A DNA stretch of 6,399 nt, taken from assembly GCA_937923125.1 (NCBI GenBank), contig CALALK010000236.1, positions 1 to 6,399 on the forward strand, read 5' to 3'. This DNA comes from an uncultured Carnobacterium sp. (GTDB taxonomy: Bacteria; Bacillota; Bacilli; Lactobacillales; Aerococcaceae). A program made the translations under genes and the position numbers. Under the pieces are notes generated by a model that was not told where the DNA came from, did no database searches, and saw only the letters and a program-made list of their open reading frames with translations. Below are positions 1-5,777 of this stretch, piece after piece; the stretch's first letter is position 1, and each line of letters begins with the position of its first letter.

Positions 1-30
1 CTCAAAATTATCATATATGATAATTTTGAG
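1..30. repeat. Perfect 30-bp palindrome, possible terminator of the XRE gene
   Basis: Bases 1-15 (CTCAAAATTATCATA) are the exact reverse complement of 16-30. As RNA this would fold into a long AT-rich stem with a small central TATA loop. It begins 10 bases after the stop codon of the XRE gene in that gene's reading direction, which fits a terminator. The run of T that would follow on the minus strand lies outside the window, so this cannot be confirmed. On the plus strand only three T follow. A protein-binding site is the alternative. Confidence 0.6.
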
Positions 31-40
31 TTTAACTGTT

Positions 41-337
41 CTACTTCACCTCAGACTTTGATAATGGCACAATTGCTAGTGTTTTTCCTAAACACCCTAG
101 AATCTTTAATAAGGTATCTAGTTGTGGCGTACTTTTCCCAGTTTCAATTCGAGCGATAACGGGTTGTTTCACTCCACTTAATTCTTCTAATTGTTTTTGG
201 CTAATTCCTAATTCTTTTCTGGCGCGAATAAGTTCACTAATAATAGCAACTCTTAAATCAGTAGCTGCGATTTCTTCTTGGGTAAATAAATCATTTCTAA
301 CATCTGTCCAATTACTTCCAATTGCTGTTTCACTCAT
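41..337 (-). CDS. XRE-family helix-turn-helix regulator, HigA-antitoxin-like
   Basis: A 98-residue cytoplasmic DNA-binding protein. Residues about 43-75 form a Cro/CI-type helix-turn-helix, with ISQKQLEELSGVKQPVIARI as recognition core and the usual ETGKSTP turn after it. The N-terminal part (about 1-40, with LRVAIISELIRARKELG) and the short tail (LGKTLAIVPL) match the layout of HigA-type antitoxins of type II toxin-antitoxin systems. Family knowledge predicts a HigB/RelE-like toxin gene directly upstream. Upstream here there is only a promoter region and then the terminator of the next operon, so the gene is either a solitary regulator or its partner lies below coordinate 1. The start at 337 is supported by a GGGAG ribosome site 7 bases upstream. 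A dyad overlapping its promoter suggests autoregulation (inference). Confidence 0.85.
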   Translation of the reverse strand: MSETAIGSNWTDVRNDLFTQEEIAATDLRVAIISELIRARKELGISQKQLEELSGVKQPVIARIETGKSTPQLDTLLKILGCLGKTLAIVPLSKSEVK

Positions 338-374
338 CTTCTCACTCCCACTCTCTTAAAATTATCGCACTATT

Positions 375-403
375 ATTATAACTTAAAAGTTATCATTTTT
401 AAA
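375..403 (-). promoter_or_regulatory. Predicted promoter of the XRE gene
   Basis: On the minus strand a perfect -10 TATAAT (375-380) is preceded by 17 bases and a weak -35 TTTAAA (398-403, four of six consensus bases). It sits about 40 bases before the XRE start codon, with no gene between. The -35 is poor, so the assignment rests mainly on the -10 and the position. Confidence 0.5.
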
Positions 404-417
404 TACTTTTAAGTTAT
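378..417. promoter_or_regulatory. 13-bp inverted repeat over the XRE promoter, candidate operator
   Basis: ATAACTTAAAAGT at 378-390 is the exact reverse complement of 405-417, with a 14-base spacer. The left part is itself a smaller dyad (378-393: ATAACTT, two central bases, AAGTTAT), and the right has a shorter ACTT-TT-AAGT dyad, so the region may hold two related sites. It overlaps the predicted -10 and covers the -35, where a repressor would block RNA polymerase. The likely ligand is the XRE protein itself, as in antitoxin autoregulation (inference). Confidence 0.5.
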
Positions 418-436
418 TATGCTTTAAAAATAAAAA

Positions 437-466
437 AATCATTATAATGTATACATTATAATGATT
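437..466. repeat. Perfect 30-bp AT-rich palindrome, possible second terminator
   Basis: AATCATTATAATGTA (437-451) is the exact reverse complement of 452-466. On the minus strand the dyad runs straight into seven T, an A and five more T, so it has the form of a Rho-independent terminator with an unusually AT-rich stem. It lies directly behind the GC-rich terminator of the Rrf2 operon and may back it up, insulating the XRE promoter. An operator role is possible too. It has the same length as the palindrome at 1-30 but a different sequence. Confidence 0.55.
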
Positions 467-470
467 ACTT

Positions 471-498
471 AAAAAGACCGAGCGGCTGCTCGGTCTTT
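471..498 (-). terminator. Rho-independent terminator of the rclA-Rrf2 operon
   Basis: The minus strand has an 11-bp perfect stem (AAAGACCGAGC at 473-483 on the plus strand paired with 488-498), a four-base loop and a T run reaching 471. It starts right after the stop codon of the Rrf2 regulator (500-502). It is GC-rich compared with its surroundings, as expected of a strong terminator. The plus strand has no T run beyond the stem, so one-way action is most likely. Confidence 0.9.
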
Positions 499-499
499 A

Positions 500-922
500 C
501 TAGTGACATTCAGTTTGGACACCATCAATCATGTCTTGGATGGTGCGTTTGTTATAGAAATTAATTTGTTGTTGGATTTGTTCTTCTTGCAATTTGCCCA
601 TAACGCTTCCCATTCGGGTGCTCACAAGGCAGGTTGGGTCAGCAGCTTCTTTGAAGGCTTTTTCCAAGCGTTCATCCTCGGATACTAATAAGAAGATTTC
701 TCCGAGTTTCACCTTTTTTGGATTGCCTTGCCATTGGTAGCCCCCTTGTTTCCCCGCAGTGGTTGACACCCAACCTTTCTTCACTGCTTGGCTCATCAAT
801 TTTCGAACAATCGCCGGGTTGCTACACGCGTTAAACGCGAGGTCTTTGCTTGAATAACGATTGTCGTGATGAATTGCCAGGTACGTTAGGCAATGAATCA
901 TTACGATAAAGTCATTTCCCAT
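500..922 (-). CDS. hypR: Rrf2-family redox regulator, HypR-like
   Basis: A 140-residue winged-helix transcription factor of the Rrf2 family. Helix-turn-helix lies at about residues 24-50 (SSKDLAFNACSNPAIVRKLM), with a wing at about 53-64 (AGKQGGYQW), then a long C-terminal dimerisation helix. The three clustered cysteines of Fe-S Rrf2 proteins (IscR, NsrR) are absent. Instead there are C11, C33, C98 and C139. C33, C98 and C139 closely match the cysteines of S. aureus HypR (Cys33, Cys99, Cys142 as I recall), a hypochlorous-acid-sensing repressor in which Cys33 and Cys99' form an intersubunit disulfide. HypR controls the flavin disulfide reductase MerA, and the gene here lies 8 bases after an RclA/MerA-like gene. 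Its AGGG ribosome site overlaps the stop codon of that gene, so the two are coupled. It probably represses its own operon. Family is certain; the HypR assignment is inferred from cysteine pattern and neighbour. Confidence 0.85.
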   Translation of the reverse strand: MGNDFIVMIHCLTYLAIHHDNRYSSKDLAFNACSNPAIVRKLMSQAVKKGWVSTTAGKQGGYQWQGNPKKVKLGEIFLLVSEDERLEKAFKEAADPTCLVSTRMGSVMGKLQEEQIQQQINFYNKRTIQDMIDGVQTECH

Positions 923-930
923 AACGATCC

Positions 931-2298
931 CTACTTAATTAAGCCGAATACGTCGTTTAAAGCTTCTGCCATTGTTGGGTGAGTATAGATTTGATCACGA
1001 AGAACTGTGTAAGGTAAGTTTGCGTTCATTGCAGTTGCGATAATGTTAATCACTTCATGTGCTTCTTCAGCGAATAATGTCGCACCAACGATTTGGTTTG
1101 TTGAAGCGTCCACTAATACTTTGTAGAATCCTACTTGGTTTCCTAAGATTTTAGCTTTTGGAATCGCCATCGCTGGAAGTTTTGCTACTTTTACTTCGAT
1201 ACCAGCTTCTTTGGCTTGTTTTTCATTTAAACCAACGCTTGCTAAAGGTGGGTTAATGAAGGTTGCTGTTGGGAATTTCGCACGTTGTTTTGTTGAATAT
1301 GTTGTATCCCCTGCTAAGAAACGTTTCACGATACGGAAATCATCTAATGATACGAATGTGAATTGTGGTCCGCCGTTCACATCGCCCATTGCAAAGATAT
1401 GAGGCACGTTTGTTTGTAAGAATTCATTGACTTTAATAGCGCCACGTTCTGTTAATTCAACGCCAGCTTTGTCTAAATCAAGGCCTTGTACGTTTGCACG
1501 ACGACCTGTCGCAACTAAGACTGCATCTGTTGTAAACGCAACTGGTGCACCTTCTCCTGTCGTTGCTTCCACTACTGCTTTGCCGCCTTCTTGATGAACT
1601 GCTTTTAATTGAACGCCTAGGTTGAAAGTAACGCCTAAAGCTTCTAATTGTTCTTTCACAGCTTGTGCCACATCTTCATCTTCACGAGGAAGGAACGTAT
1701 CGATTACATCGACAACTGTTACTTTTGTACCGAATTGTGCGTAAGTTGCAGCGAACTCTAATCCGATAAATCCACTACCGATAATCACAAGGCTTTCTGG
1801 AAATTCTTCTAAGTTCATGATTGTTTCGCTTGTATGAATCGCTCCACCAATTGTTAACCCTTCTACTGGTGGTACGAAAGGAGTTGCTCCAGTATTAATG
1901 AAAATACGATCTGCTTTGAAGAGTTTTTCTCCTTCTGCAGTATCTACAGCTACTGTATGGTCATCTACAAAACGTGCAGTTCCGTCGATAATTTGTGTTT
2001 TTTCAACAGAGTCTACTTTGTTGTAGTTTGCTGTGTTTAAAGCCGCAATCAATGCTTTCTTTTCTTGAACGCTCTTTGTATAGTAGCTGCTAGCGTCTTC
2101 GTTTGAATATTGCTTGCGAAGTGCTTTTGTTGCTAATTTTTTAGAAGGAATACAGCCGACATTAATACATGTTCCACCGTACATTTCTTTTGATTTTTCG
2201 ATTAAAATCGTGTCTTCTCCAATACTTCCTAAGTATCCTGCTAATGTTTTTCCGGCTTTACCGAAACCAATAATGATATTTTTTACTGTTGTTGTCAT
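931..2298 (-). CDS. rclA: FAD/NAD-dependent pyridine nucleotide-disulfide oxidoreductase, RclA/MerA-like
   Basis: A full-length 455-residue cytoplasmic flavoprotein. Visible parts in order: FAD-binding GFGKAG (11-16); the redox-active disulfide GGTCINVGCIP with C44 and C49; a second nucleotide-binding GSGFIG (174-179) for NAD(P)H; the FAD-contacting FAMGDVNGG (302-310); and a C-terminal dimerisation domain ending THPTMAEALNDVF, with the H440/E445 pair typical of the family. Several blocks closely resemble E. coli RclA from memory (IIGFGKAGKTLA, MYGGTCIN, FTFVSLDDFRIV and the HPTMAE tail). RclA is needed for resistance to reactive chlorine and reduces Cu(II). S. aureus MerA, controlled by HypR, is in the same group. 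A dihydrolipoamide dehydrogenase is unlikely, since no lipoate-enzyme genes are nearby. The start at 2298 has an AAAGG ribosome site 7-8 bases upstream. First gene of a two-gene operon with the Rrf2 regulator. Confidence 0.88.
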   Translation of the reverse strand: MTTTVKNIIIGFGKAGKTLAGYLGSIGEDTILIEKSKEMYGGTCINVGCIPSKKLATKALRKQYSNEDASSYYTKSVQEKKALIAALNTANYNKVDSVEKTQIIDGTARFVDDHTVAVDTAEGEKLFKADRIFINTGATPFVPPVEGLTIGGAIHTSETIMNLEEFPESLVIIGSGFIGLEFAATYAQFGTKVTVVDVIDTFLPREDEDVAQAVKEQLEALGVTFNLGVQLKAVHQEGGKAVVEATTGEGAPVAFTTDAVLVATGRRANVQGLDLDKAGVELTERGAIKVNEFLQTNVPHIFAMGDVNGGPQFTFVSLDDFRIVKRFLAGDTTYSTKQRAKFPTATFINPPLASVGLNEKQAKEAGIEVKVAKLPAMAIPKAKILGNQVGFYKVLVDASTNQIVGATLFAEEAHEVINIIATAMNANLPYTVLRDQIYTHPTMAEALNDVFGLIK

Positions 2299-2309
2299 AA
2301 AATCACCTT

Positions 2310-2340
2310 TCTAACTGTAATGTTTTTAATTACAATTAGA
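2310..2340. promoter_or_regulatory. 12-7-12 inverted repeat, candidate Rrf2/HypR operator
   Basis: TCTAACTGTAAT (2310-2321) and ATTACAATTAGA (2329-2340) are reverse complements at 11 of 12 positions, separated by 7 bases. The core TGTAAT...ATTACA is perfect. It lies between the predicted -10 and the ribosome site of the rclA-like gene, directly over the expected transcription start, a standard repressor position. The regulator most likely to use it is the Rrf2 protein encoded at the end of the same operon (inference). A 5'-leader hairpin is an alternative reading. Confidence 0.6.
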
Positions 2341-2367
2341 GTATATCTCACGAATTCATAATCACAA
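2340..2367 (-). promoter_or_regulatory. Predicted promoter of the rclA-Rrf2 operon
   Basis: On the minus strand a -10 TATACT (2340-2345, five of six consensus bases) is preceded by 16 bases and a -35 TTGTGA (2362-2367, four of six). It lies between the terminator of the HIT gene and the rclA-like start codon, the only place a promoter for this operon could sit in this gap. Confidence 0.5.
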
Positions 2368-2381
2368 AATTATCTGCTCAC

Positions 2382-2412
2382 AAAAAAAGACACCTACTTT
2401 TGTAGATGTCTT
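2382..2412 (-). terminator. Rho-independent terminator of the GNAT-HIT unit
   Basis: Read on the minus strand, an 11-bp stem starting AAGACATCTAC (2412-2402), a four-base AAAA loop and the returning arm (2397-2387, with one G-U pair) run into a seven-T tract. It begins about 10 bases after the stop codon of the HIT gene. On the plus strand the wobble becomes a mismatch and no T run follows, so it acts on the minus strand. Confidence 0.88.
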
Positions 2413-2422
2413 CTTGCACTAT

Positions 2423-2869
2423 TTATAAATACTCTTTTAAACGATTGACTAATTGAAGCAGGTCATTCTCTTTTGGTTGATATTCTTCAGATGACATTTC
2501 TTCCCATGGAACCCACCAGACAGGGCCTCTTCCATTATGGCCATACCCTTTCATATCCCCTGCTTTTCTTGGAAATAGATGCCAATGTACATGTGCATCA
2601 CCATTACCTAGCAATTCGATATTCATTTTCTCAGCTTGAAACGCTTTTGACACGGCTTCTTGAACAATACTCATTTCTTCAAGAAATTTAATTTTTGTTT
2701 CATATTCCATCTGATGCAATTCCGTTACGTGTTCTTTGGCTAGGAACAATGTGTACCCTTTAAAATACTGTCCGTCTCCTATTACCACATAACCCGTTTC
2801 AAGTTCTTTTACAAAATGCGGATTTTTACCTTGCTTAATTAACTCTATCCGCTCACAAATCAAACACAT
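2423..2869 (-). CDS. HIT-family protein (histidine triad nucleotide hydrolase/transferase)
   Basis: A 148-residue cytoplasmic protein with the diagnostic histidine triad HVHWHLFPR (H93, H95, H97 in HxHxH). In this superfamily the triad binds nucleotide phosphates and the middle histidine attacks them. The upstream LLGNGDAH block fits the nucleotide pocket. The N-terminus has a CxxC (C2, C5) that could bind zinc or be redox active. The C-terminal part carries a GPVWWVPWEEM stretch seen in a widespread but poorly characterised Firmicutes HIT group. The exact substrate (dinucleoside polyphosphate, AMP-lysine or other) cannot be read from sequence. The gene starts 11 bases after the GNAT stop codon, and its AGGAG ribosome site overlaps that stop, so the two are co-transcribed and probably coupled. 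Strong terminator downstream. Confidence 0.88.
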   Translation of the reverse strand: MCLICERIELIKQGKNPHFVKELETGYVVIGDGQYFKGYTLFLAKEHVTELHQMEYETKIKFLEEMSIVQEAVSKAFQAEKMNIELLGNGDAHVHWHLFPRKAGDMKGYGHNGRGPVWWVPWEEMSSEEYQPKENDLLQLVNRLKEYL

Positions 2870-2880
2870 ATACTTAACTC

Positions 2881-3429
2881 CTACTTCAATCTATCTGCTT
2901 TAATAATCGAATAATATGCCATATCACAGATACCTTGATTATTCTTGCCATATTGTCGCAGTGTACCTTCATAAATCATGCCAGCCTTTTGCATCACTTT
3001 TCCACTGGCTGGATTATTCACATCGTGACGTGCGGCTACTCTATTGCAGCCCGCTTCTTCTAAGAGATAATCGATTACTGCAATAAGCGCTTCTGTCATA
3101 ATTCCTTTTCCCCAGCATTTGCGACTAAGTGCATATCCAATCTCCACAGCATTGAGTTTTTCTTCCAAATGCACTACATCAATACTACCAACAACCTCAT
3201 TGTTAAATACGATTGCCCATTTGAACTGAAGTGGATTTTGATAGCCGTCTACCCATCGTTTAATGCTCTCTTTAGTTGTCAGGGCAGATTCATGCGGAGG
3301 CCACGTCAAATAATGTGTCACTTCTGCATCACTCGACCAATTTTTAAACATTGAGGTCGCATCTTCTAGTTGAAAAGGTCTAAGCAGTAATCGTTCTGTC
3401 TGAATTGTTTTTGTTCCTATTGGATTCAT
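2881..3429 (-). CDS. GNAT-family N-acetyltransferase, RimJ/RimL type
   Basis: A 182-residue cytoplasmic acetyltransferase. It opens with the TERLLLRPFQLEDA strand typical of the RimJ/RimL branch. The central beta strands hold WAIVFNNEVVGSIDVV. Motif A for acetyl-CoA binding is SRKCWGKGIMTEAL (102-115), and the later NPASGKVMQKAGM (139-151) is the usual cofactor-contact helix. Length is normal for the family. RimJ/RimL act on N-termini of ribosomal proteins, but many relatives modify small molecules or antibiotics, so the substrate is unknown. The start at 3429 is well supported by a full AAGGAGG ribosome site (3437-3443) 7 bases upstream. First gene of a two-gene unit with the HIT protein, with its own promoter. 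Confidence 0.9.
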   Translation of the reverse strand: MNPIGTKTIQTERLLLRPFQLEDATSMFKNWSSDAEVTHYLTWPPHESALTTKESIKRWVDGYQNPLQFKWAIVFNNEVVGSIDVVHLEEKLNAVEIGYALSRKCWGKGIMTEALIAVIDYLLEEAGCNRVAARHDVNNPASGKVMQKAGMIYEGTLRQYGKNNQGICDMAYYSIIKADRLK

Positions 3430-3455
3430 CGACAGTCCTCCTTACTTTTGTGTTT

Positions 3456-3484
3456 ATGGTAGCACAGGAAGGAACCCACTTCAA
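3456..3484 (-). promoter_or_regulatory. Predicted promoter of the GNAT-HIT unit
   Basis: On the minus strand a -35 TTGAAG (3479-3484, four of six consensus bases) and a -10 TACCAT (3456-3461, four of six) are exactly 17 bases apart. The -10 has an extended TGC in front, which compensates for its weak match. It lies right behind the preceding terminator and about 12 bases before the strong GNAT ribosome site, so the 5' leader would be short. Confidence 0.5.
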
Positions 3485-3487
3485 TAC

Positions 3488-3522
3488 AAAAAAGGAACTA
3501 AGCTATAAATTAGCCTAATTCC
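3488..3522 (-). terminator. Rho-independent terminator after the membrane-anchored protein gene
   Basis: The minus strand has a 12-bp stem (GGAATTAGGCTA at 3522-3511 pairing with 3505-3494, two G-U pairs), a five-base ATTTA loop and six T at 3493-3488. It lies about 27 bases after the stop codon of the 174-residue gene and separates it from the GNAT unit. It probably ends the whole upstream transcript (fusion gene, yhaM and the membrane-anchored protein), since no convincing terminator is seen before it. Confidence 0.88.
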
Positions 3523-3549
3523 TCTTAAATCAATCTAACCACTTTCTAA

Positions 3550-4074
3550 TTATGGTGTAGTATTAGCTTCCTCAGCTCTTTTTATACTTTCTGGAGTAAA
3601 TTCTCGTTTTTCAAAAATAAATGAATTGATTTCGCTAGTTCCCGTCATGTAACCCTCGTTATCCACTTCCTTAATAGTGATAGTGATATGAAGTCCTTTG
3701 GGTCTAGTTTCAACAGATACCGTTTTTAGCAAAGTTTTCCTTTTCCCTTGATATACATAGTCTATATAGAATGGAGAAACACTTCTTTCTGATTTAGAAA
3801 TGTCTACAGCTCCTTTTGTTTTAGAATTAGCTGCTAAGTTTTTTAAATACACCCGATCCTCTGGAGAGTTAATATCGTTCTGAGAATATTCACCAATAAT
3901 CAATTCTTCAATATTCTGATTTGATTGATTGATGATTTCATAAGAAAACAAAGCATCATCATTATATTTTGGACGAGTAAAACTAAACACAATCCATAAT
4001 AGCCCGCATAACACAAGGCCTATCGCAAATTGTAAAATCAATTTTAATAGTTTTTTTGAACCAAATGTTTTCAT
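3550..4074 (-). CDS. Hypothetical protein with one N-terminal membrane anchor
   Basis: I do not recognise this 174-residue protein. A lysine-rich N-terminus (K2, K7, K8, K11) is followed by one hydrophobic segment at about residues 10-32 (LILQFAIGLVLCGLLWIVFSF), then a hydrophilic remainder. By the positive-inside rule the remainder should lie outside the membrane. There is one cysteine (C23) in the segment, but VLCG is not a proper lipobox, so a signal anchor is likelier than a lipoprotein. The outer part looks rich in beta strands (ALFSYEIINQSNQNIEELIIGEY, TLLKTVSVETRPKGLHITITI) and could be a small immunoglobulin-like fold; that is a guess. The start is supported by GAGG (4081-4084) 6 bases upstream. 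It follows yhaM after 89 bases with no clear terminator, so it may be read through from yhaM. Confidence 0.75.
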   Translation of the reverse strand: MKTFGSKKLLKLILQFAIGLVLCGLLWIVFSFTRPKYNDDALFSYEIINQSNQNIEELIIGEYSQNDINSPEDRVYLKNLAANSKTKGAVDISKSERSVSPFYIDYVYQGKRKTLLKTVSVETRPKGLHITITIKEVDNEGYMTGTSEINSFIFEKREFTPESIKRAEEANTTP

Positions 4075-4163
4075 TTCACACCTCGATTAAATAAATGTCG
4101 ATTGGCGTATTGCTGATAATATTGATGGCTTATCAATTTACACATACTATCAAACTTTTATTC

Positions 4164-5120
4164 TTACTCATGGGATAATGGTTTATAAAACGAACGGTTA
4201 TCTAAACCGAATACGCGCTCTGAGAATGCGCCTGGTTCTGTCTTATCGAGTGCATTCGACATCATTGTAATCGTCGCATCTAACAAGTCGATATGGTGCA
4301 ATACTTCTGCTTCTAATAATTGCGGACGTACTGGTGACCCGTATTCGAGTTTGCCGTGGTGAGCGAGAATGAGATGTTTTAATAAAAGCACATCTTCTTG
4401 ATTTTCATCGATATCGAGTTCTTCACAGGCTTTTGTAATCTCTTCATCCATGATCACGATGTGGCCGAGTAAGTTTCCTTTTAAAGTGTACTCTGTGCCG
4501 ATTGCACCTGTTAATTCCATCGTTTTACCAATATCATGTAAAATCACACCAGAATATAATAATGAACGGTTGATTTGGGTGTATTGTGTTGCGATGGCTT
4601 TAGCAAGGCGTAACATCGATACTGTGTGGAAACTTAGCCCACCTACAAACGCATGGTGGTGACGTTTCGCTGCTGGAAATTCGAAGAAGTCTTCTTGGTA
4701 TTTTTTCAAGATATTATGCACGATACGACGCAAATATGGATTTGTAATATCGAACATGATTTGGTTCACTTCTTCTTCCATTTCTTCCTTCGTCATTGGA
4801 GCATGTTCTACGAAATGACTCGCAGATGTTGGCTCCCCTTTTGAAGCATCGGTAAGTCGAAGGCTGACAATTTTTACTTGTGGCGAATTATTGTACATTT
4901 CGCGTTTTCCGTTCACAACTACCACTTTTCCTGGTACGTATTTTGCAATATCATCTGACGTGGCAGACCAATATTTTCCGTCCATTTGACCGGATTGATC
5001 TTGGAATGTGAAGGCGATAAACGGATTGCCATTTTTTGCCATGCGCACATCTGCAGATTTAATCAATAGGCAGATTTCAAAACTCTCGTCCACATTGTAT
5101 TCATATAATTTTTTTGTCAT
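4164..5120 (-). CDS. yhaM: 3'-5' exoribonuclease YhaM
   Basis: A 318-residue cytoplasmic RNase, matching the ~314 residues of Bacillus subtilis YhaM. The N-terminal OB-fold (about 12-90, with FIAFTFQDQSGQMDGKYW and KVVVVNGKREMY) binds nucleic acid. The C-terminal HD domain supplies metal ligands: H165 (LSFHTVSM), the H195-D196 pair (ILHDIGKT), H220 (LLGHIV), H254/H255 (LAHHGKLEYGS) and D278. YhaM degrades single-stranded RNA from 3' ends, and in streptococci it trims a few nucleotides from many transcripts. All catalytic parts look intact. The start codon is only 3 bases after the stop of the upstream frame, and its GAAGG ribosome site overlaps the last codons of that frame. In Bacillus and relatives yhaM normally follows yhaO and a complete yhaN; here only the end of yhaN is left, fused to another gene. 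Confidence 0.95.
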   Translation of the reverse strand: MTKKLYEYNVDESFEICLLIKSADVRMAKNGNPFIAFTFQDQSGQMDGKYWSATSDDIAKYVPGKVVVVNGKREMYNNSPQVKIVSLRLTDASKGEPTSASHFVEHAPMTKEEMEEEVNQIMFDITNPYLRRIVHNILKKYQEDFFEFPAAKRHHHAFVGGLSFHTVSMLRLAKAIATQYTQINRSLLYSGVILHDIGKTMELTGAIGTEYTLKGNLLGHIVIMDEEITKACEELDIDENQEDVLLLKHLILAHHGKLEYGSPVRPQLLEAEVLHHIDLLDATITMMSNALDKTEPGAFSERVFGLDNRSFYKPLSHE

Positions 5121-5123
5121 GAT

Positions 5124-5777
5124 TTACCTTCTTTCTCTTTCCCCTAACTTCAGTACATTCTCTTTAGGTAACTGAAGCGGAACTTCCGTTGTAAAGTAAA
5201 AAACTTGTGTTACGCGTGATAGCTCTTCCATTAATTCTAACATAATCGATAGGCGTTCTCTATCAAAATTGACGAATCCATCATCGATTAACACTGGAAT
5301 TTTCATCTTCTTCGCTAATTGGAAAATAAAAGCAAAACGAATCGCAACATACAGTTGGTCTAAGGCCCCTTTTGACAGATAGAAAGCTTCCATCCACTGG
5401 CCATTTGCTTGCAGCACCTTCGCCTGCGTATCCGTTAAGAGAATCTTCGTATATTGCCCCATCGTAAGCCTGCTAAAGATGCGACTCGCCTCATCTAAAA
5501 TCAATGGCACTCTTGTTGGGACTTTTTCTTCCAGTTGCTTCAAGATCCATTTGGCTGCATACACTTGTGTTGCCCAATCCTTAATAGACTCTTGTACTTC
5601 GAATCGTTCAAAGTCTGCTTCCAGTTGAAGGGCTTCTGCATTGTCATCTTCTTCGAGCAGTTCTGCCTTTGTTTTCGTACTTGCCAATTGGTCACGTACT
5701 TCTTTACGTTTACTTTCCAACTGCGCCTTCGTGAAGGACTCGTCTTGAATTTCCTCTTCAAGCGTTTTTCGTTCTAA
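5124..5777 (-). pseudogene. yhaN: Truncated yhaN: C-terminal ~215 residues only
   Basis: This part of the fused frame carries the end of the coiled coil (LEEEIQDESFTKAQLESKRK onward), the conserved FSRLTMGQY block, the ABC-type signature LSKGALDQ and the Walker B/D-loop VLIDDGFVNFDRERL typical of YhaN. The N-terminal Walker A half and most of the coiled coil are missing, so it cannot bind ATP in the normal head-to-head way. In intact loci yhaN follows yhaO (an SbcD-like nuclease) and precedes yhaM. The yhaM side is normal here, while yhaO and the yhaN start are absent from the window. Hand-counted GC over 5161-5520 is about 42%. Confidence 0.7.

Noticed and set aside
441..462. TATAAT copies within the 437-466 palindrome as promoters
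   Set aside because: No -35 hexamer is found at 16-18 bases from either copy on the minus strand, and the TATAAT motifs are forced by the palindrome.
503..688. Plus-strand 61-codon frame opposite the Rrf2 gene
   Set aside because: It is the complement of a clear Rrf2 protein, has no family resemblance and no ribosome site. The other plus-strand frames opposite the rclA-like, HIT, GNAT, yhaM and fusion genes were dropped for the same reason.
500..922. Fe-S cluster Rrf2 regulator (IscR or NsrR type)
   Set aside because: The three clustered cysteines needed to hold the cluster are missing; only C98 lies in that region.
931..2298. Dihydrolipoamide dehydrogenase or true mercuric reductase
   Set aside because: No lipoate-complex or mercury genes are near, the N-terminal heavy-metal domain and C-terminal vicinal cysteines of mercuric reductase are absent, and the sequence blocks fit RclA better.
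4115..4137. Small hairpin between yhaM and the membrane-anchored protein gene (ATTGAT...ATCAAT) as a terminator
   Set aside because: The stem is only six base pairs, AT-only apart from one G-C/C-G pair, and no T run follows on the minus strand, so termination is not supported.
5540..5761. Second minus-strand frame inside the YhaN part as a separate gene or frameshift remnant
   Set aside because: Its translation is rich in Lys, Arg and Gln and resembles no protein. The main frame gives the YhaN sequence without a break.
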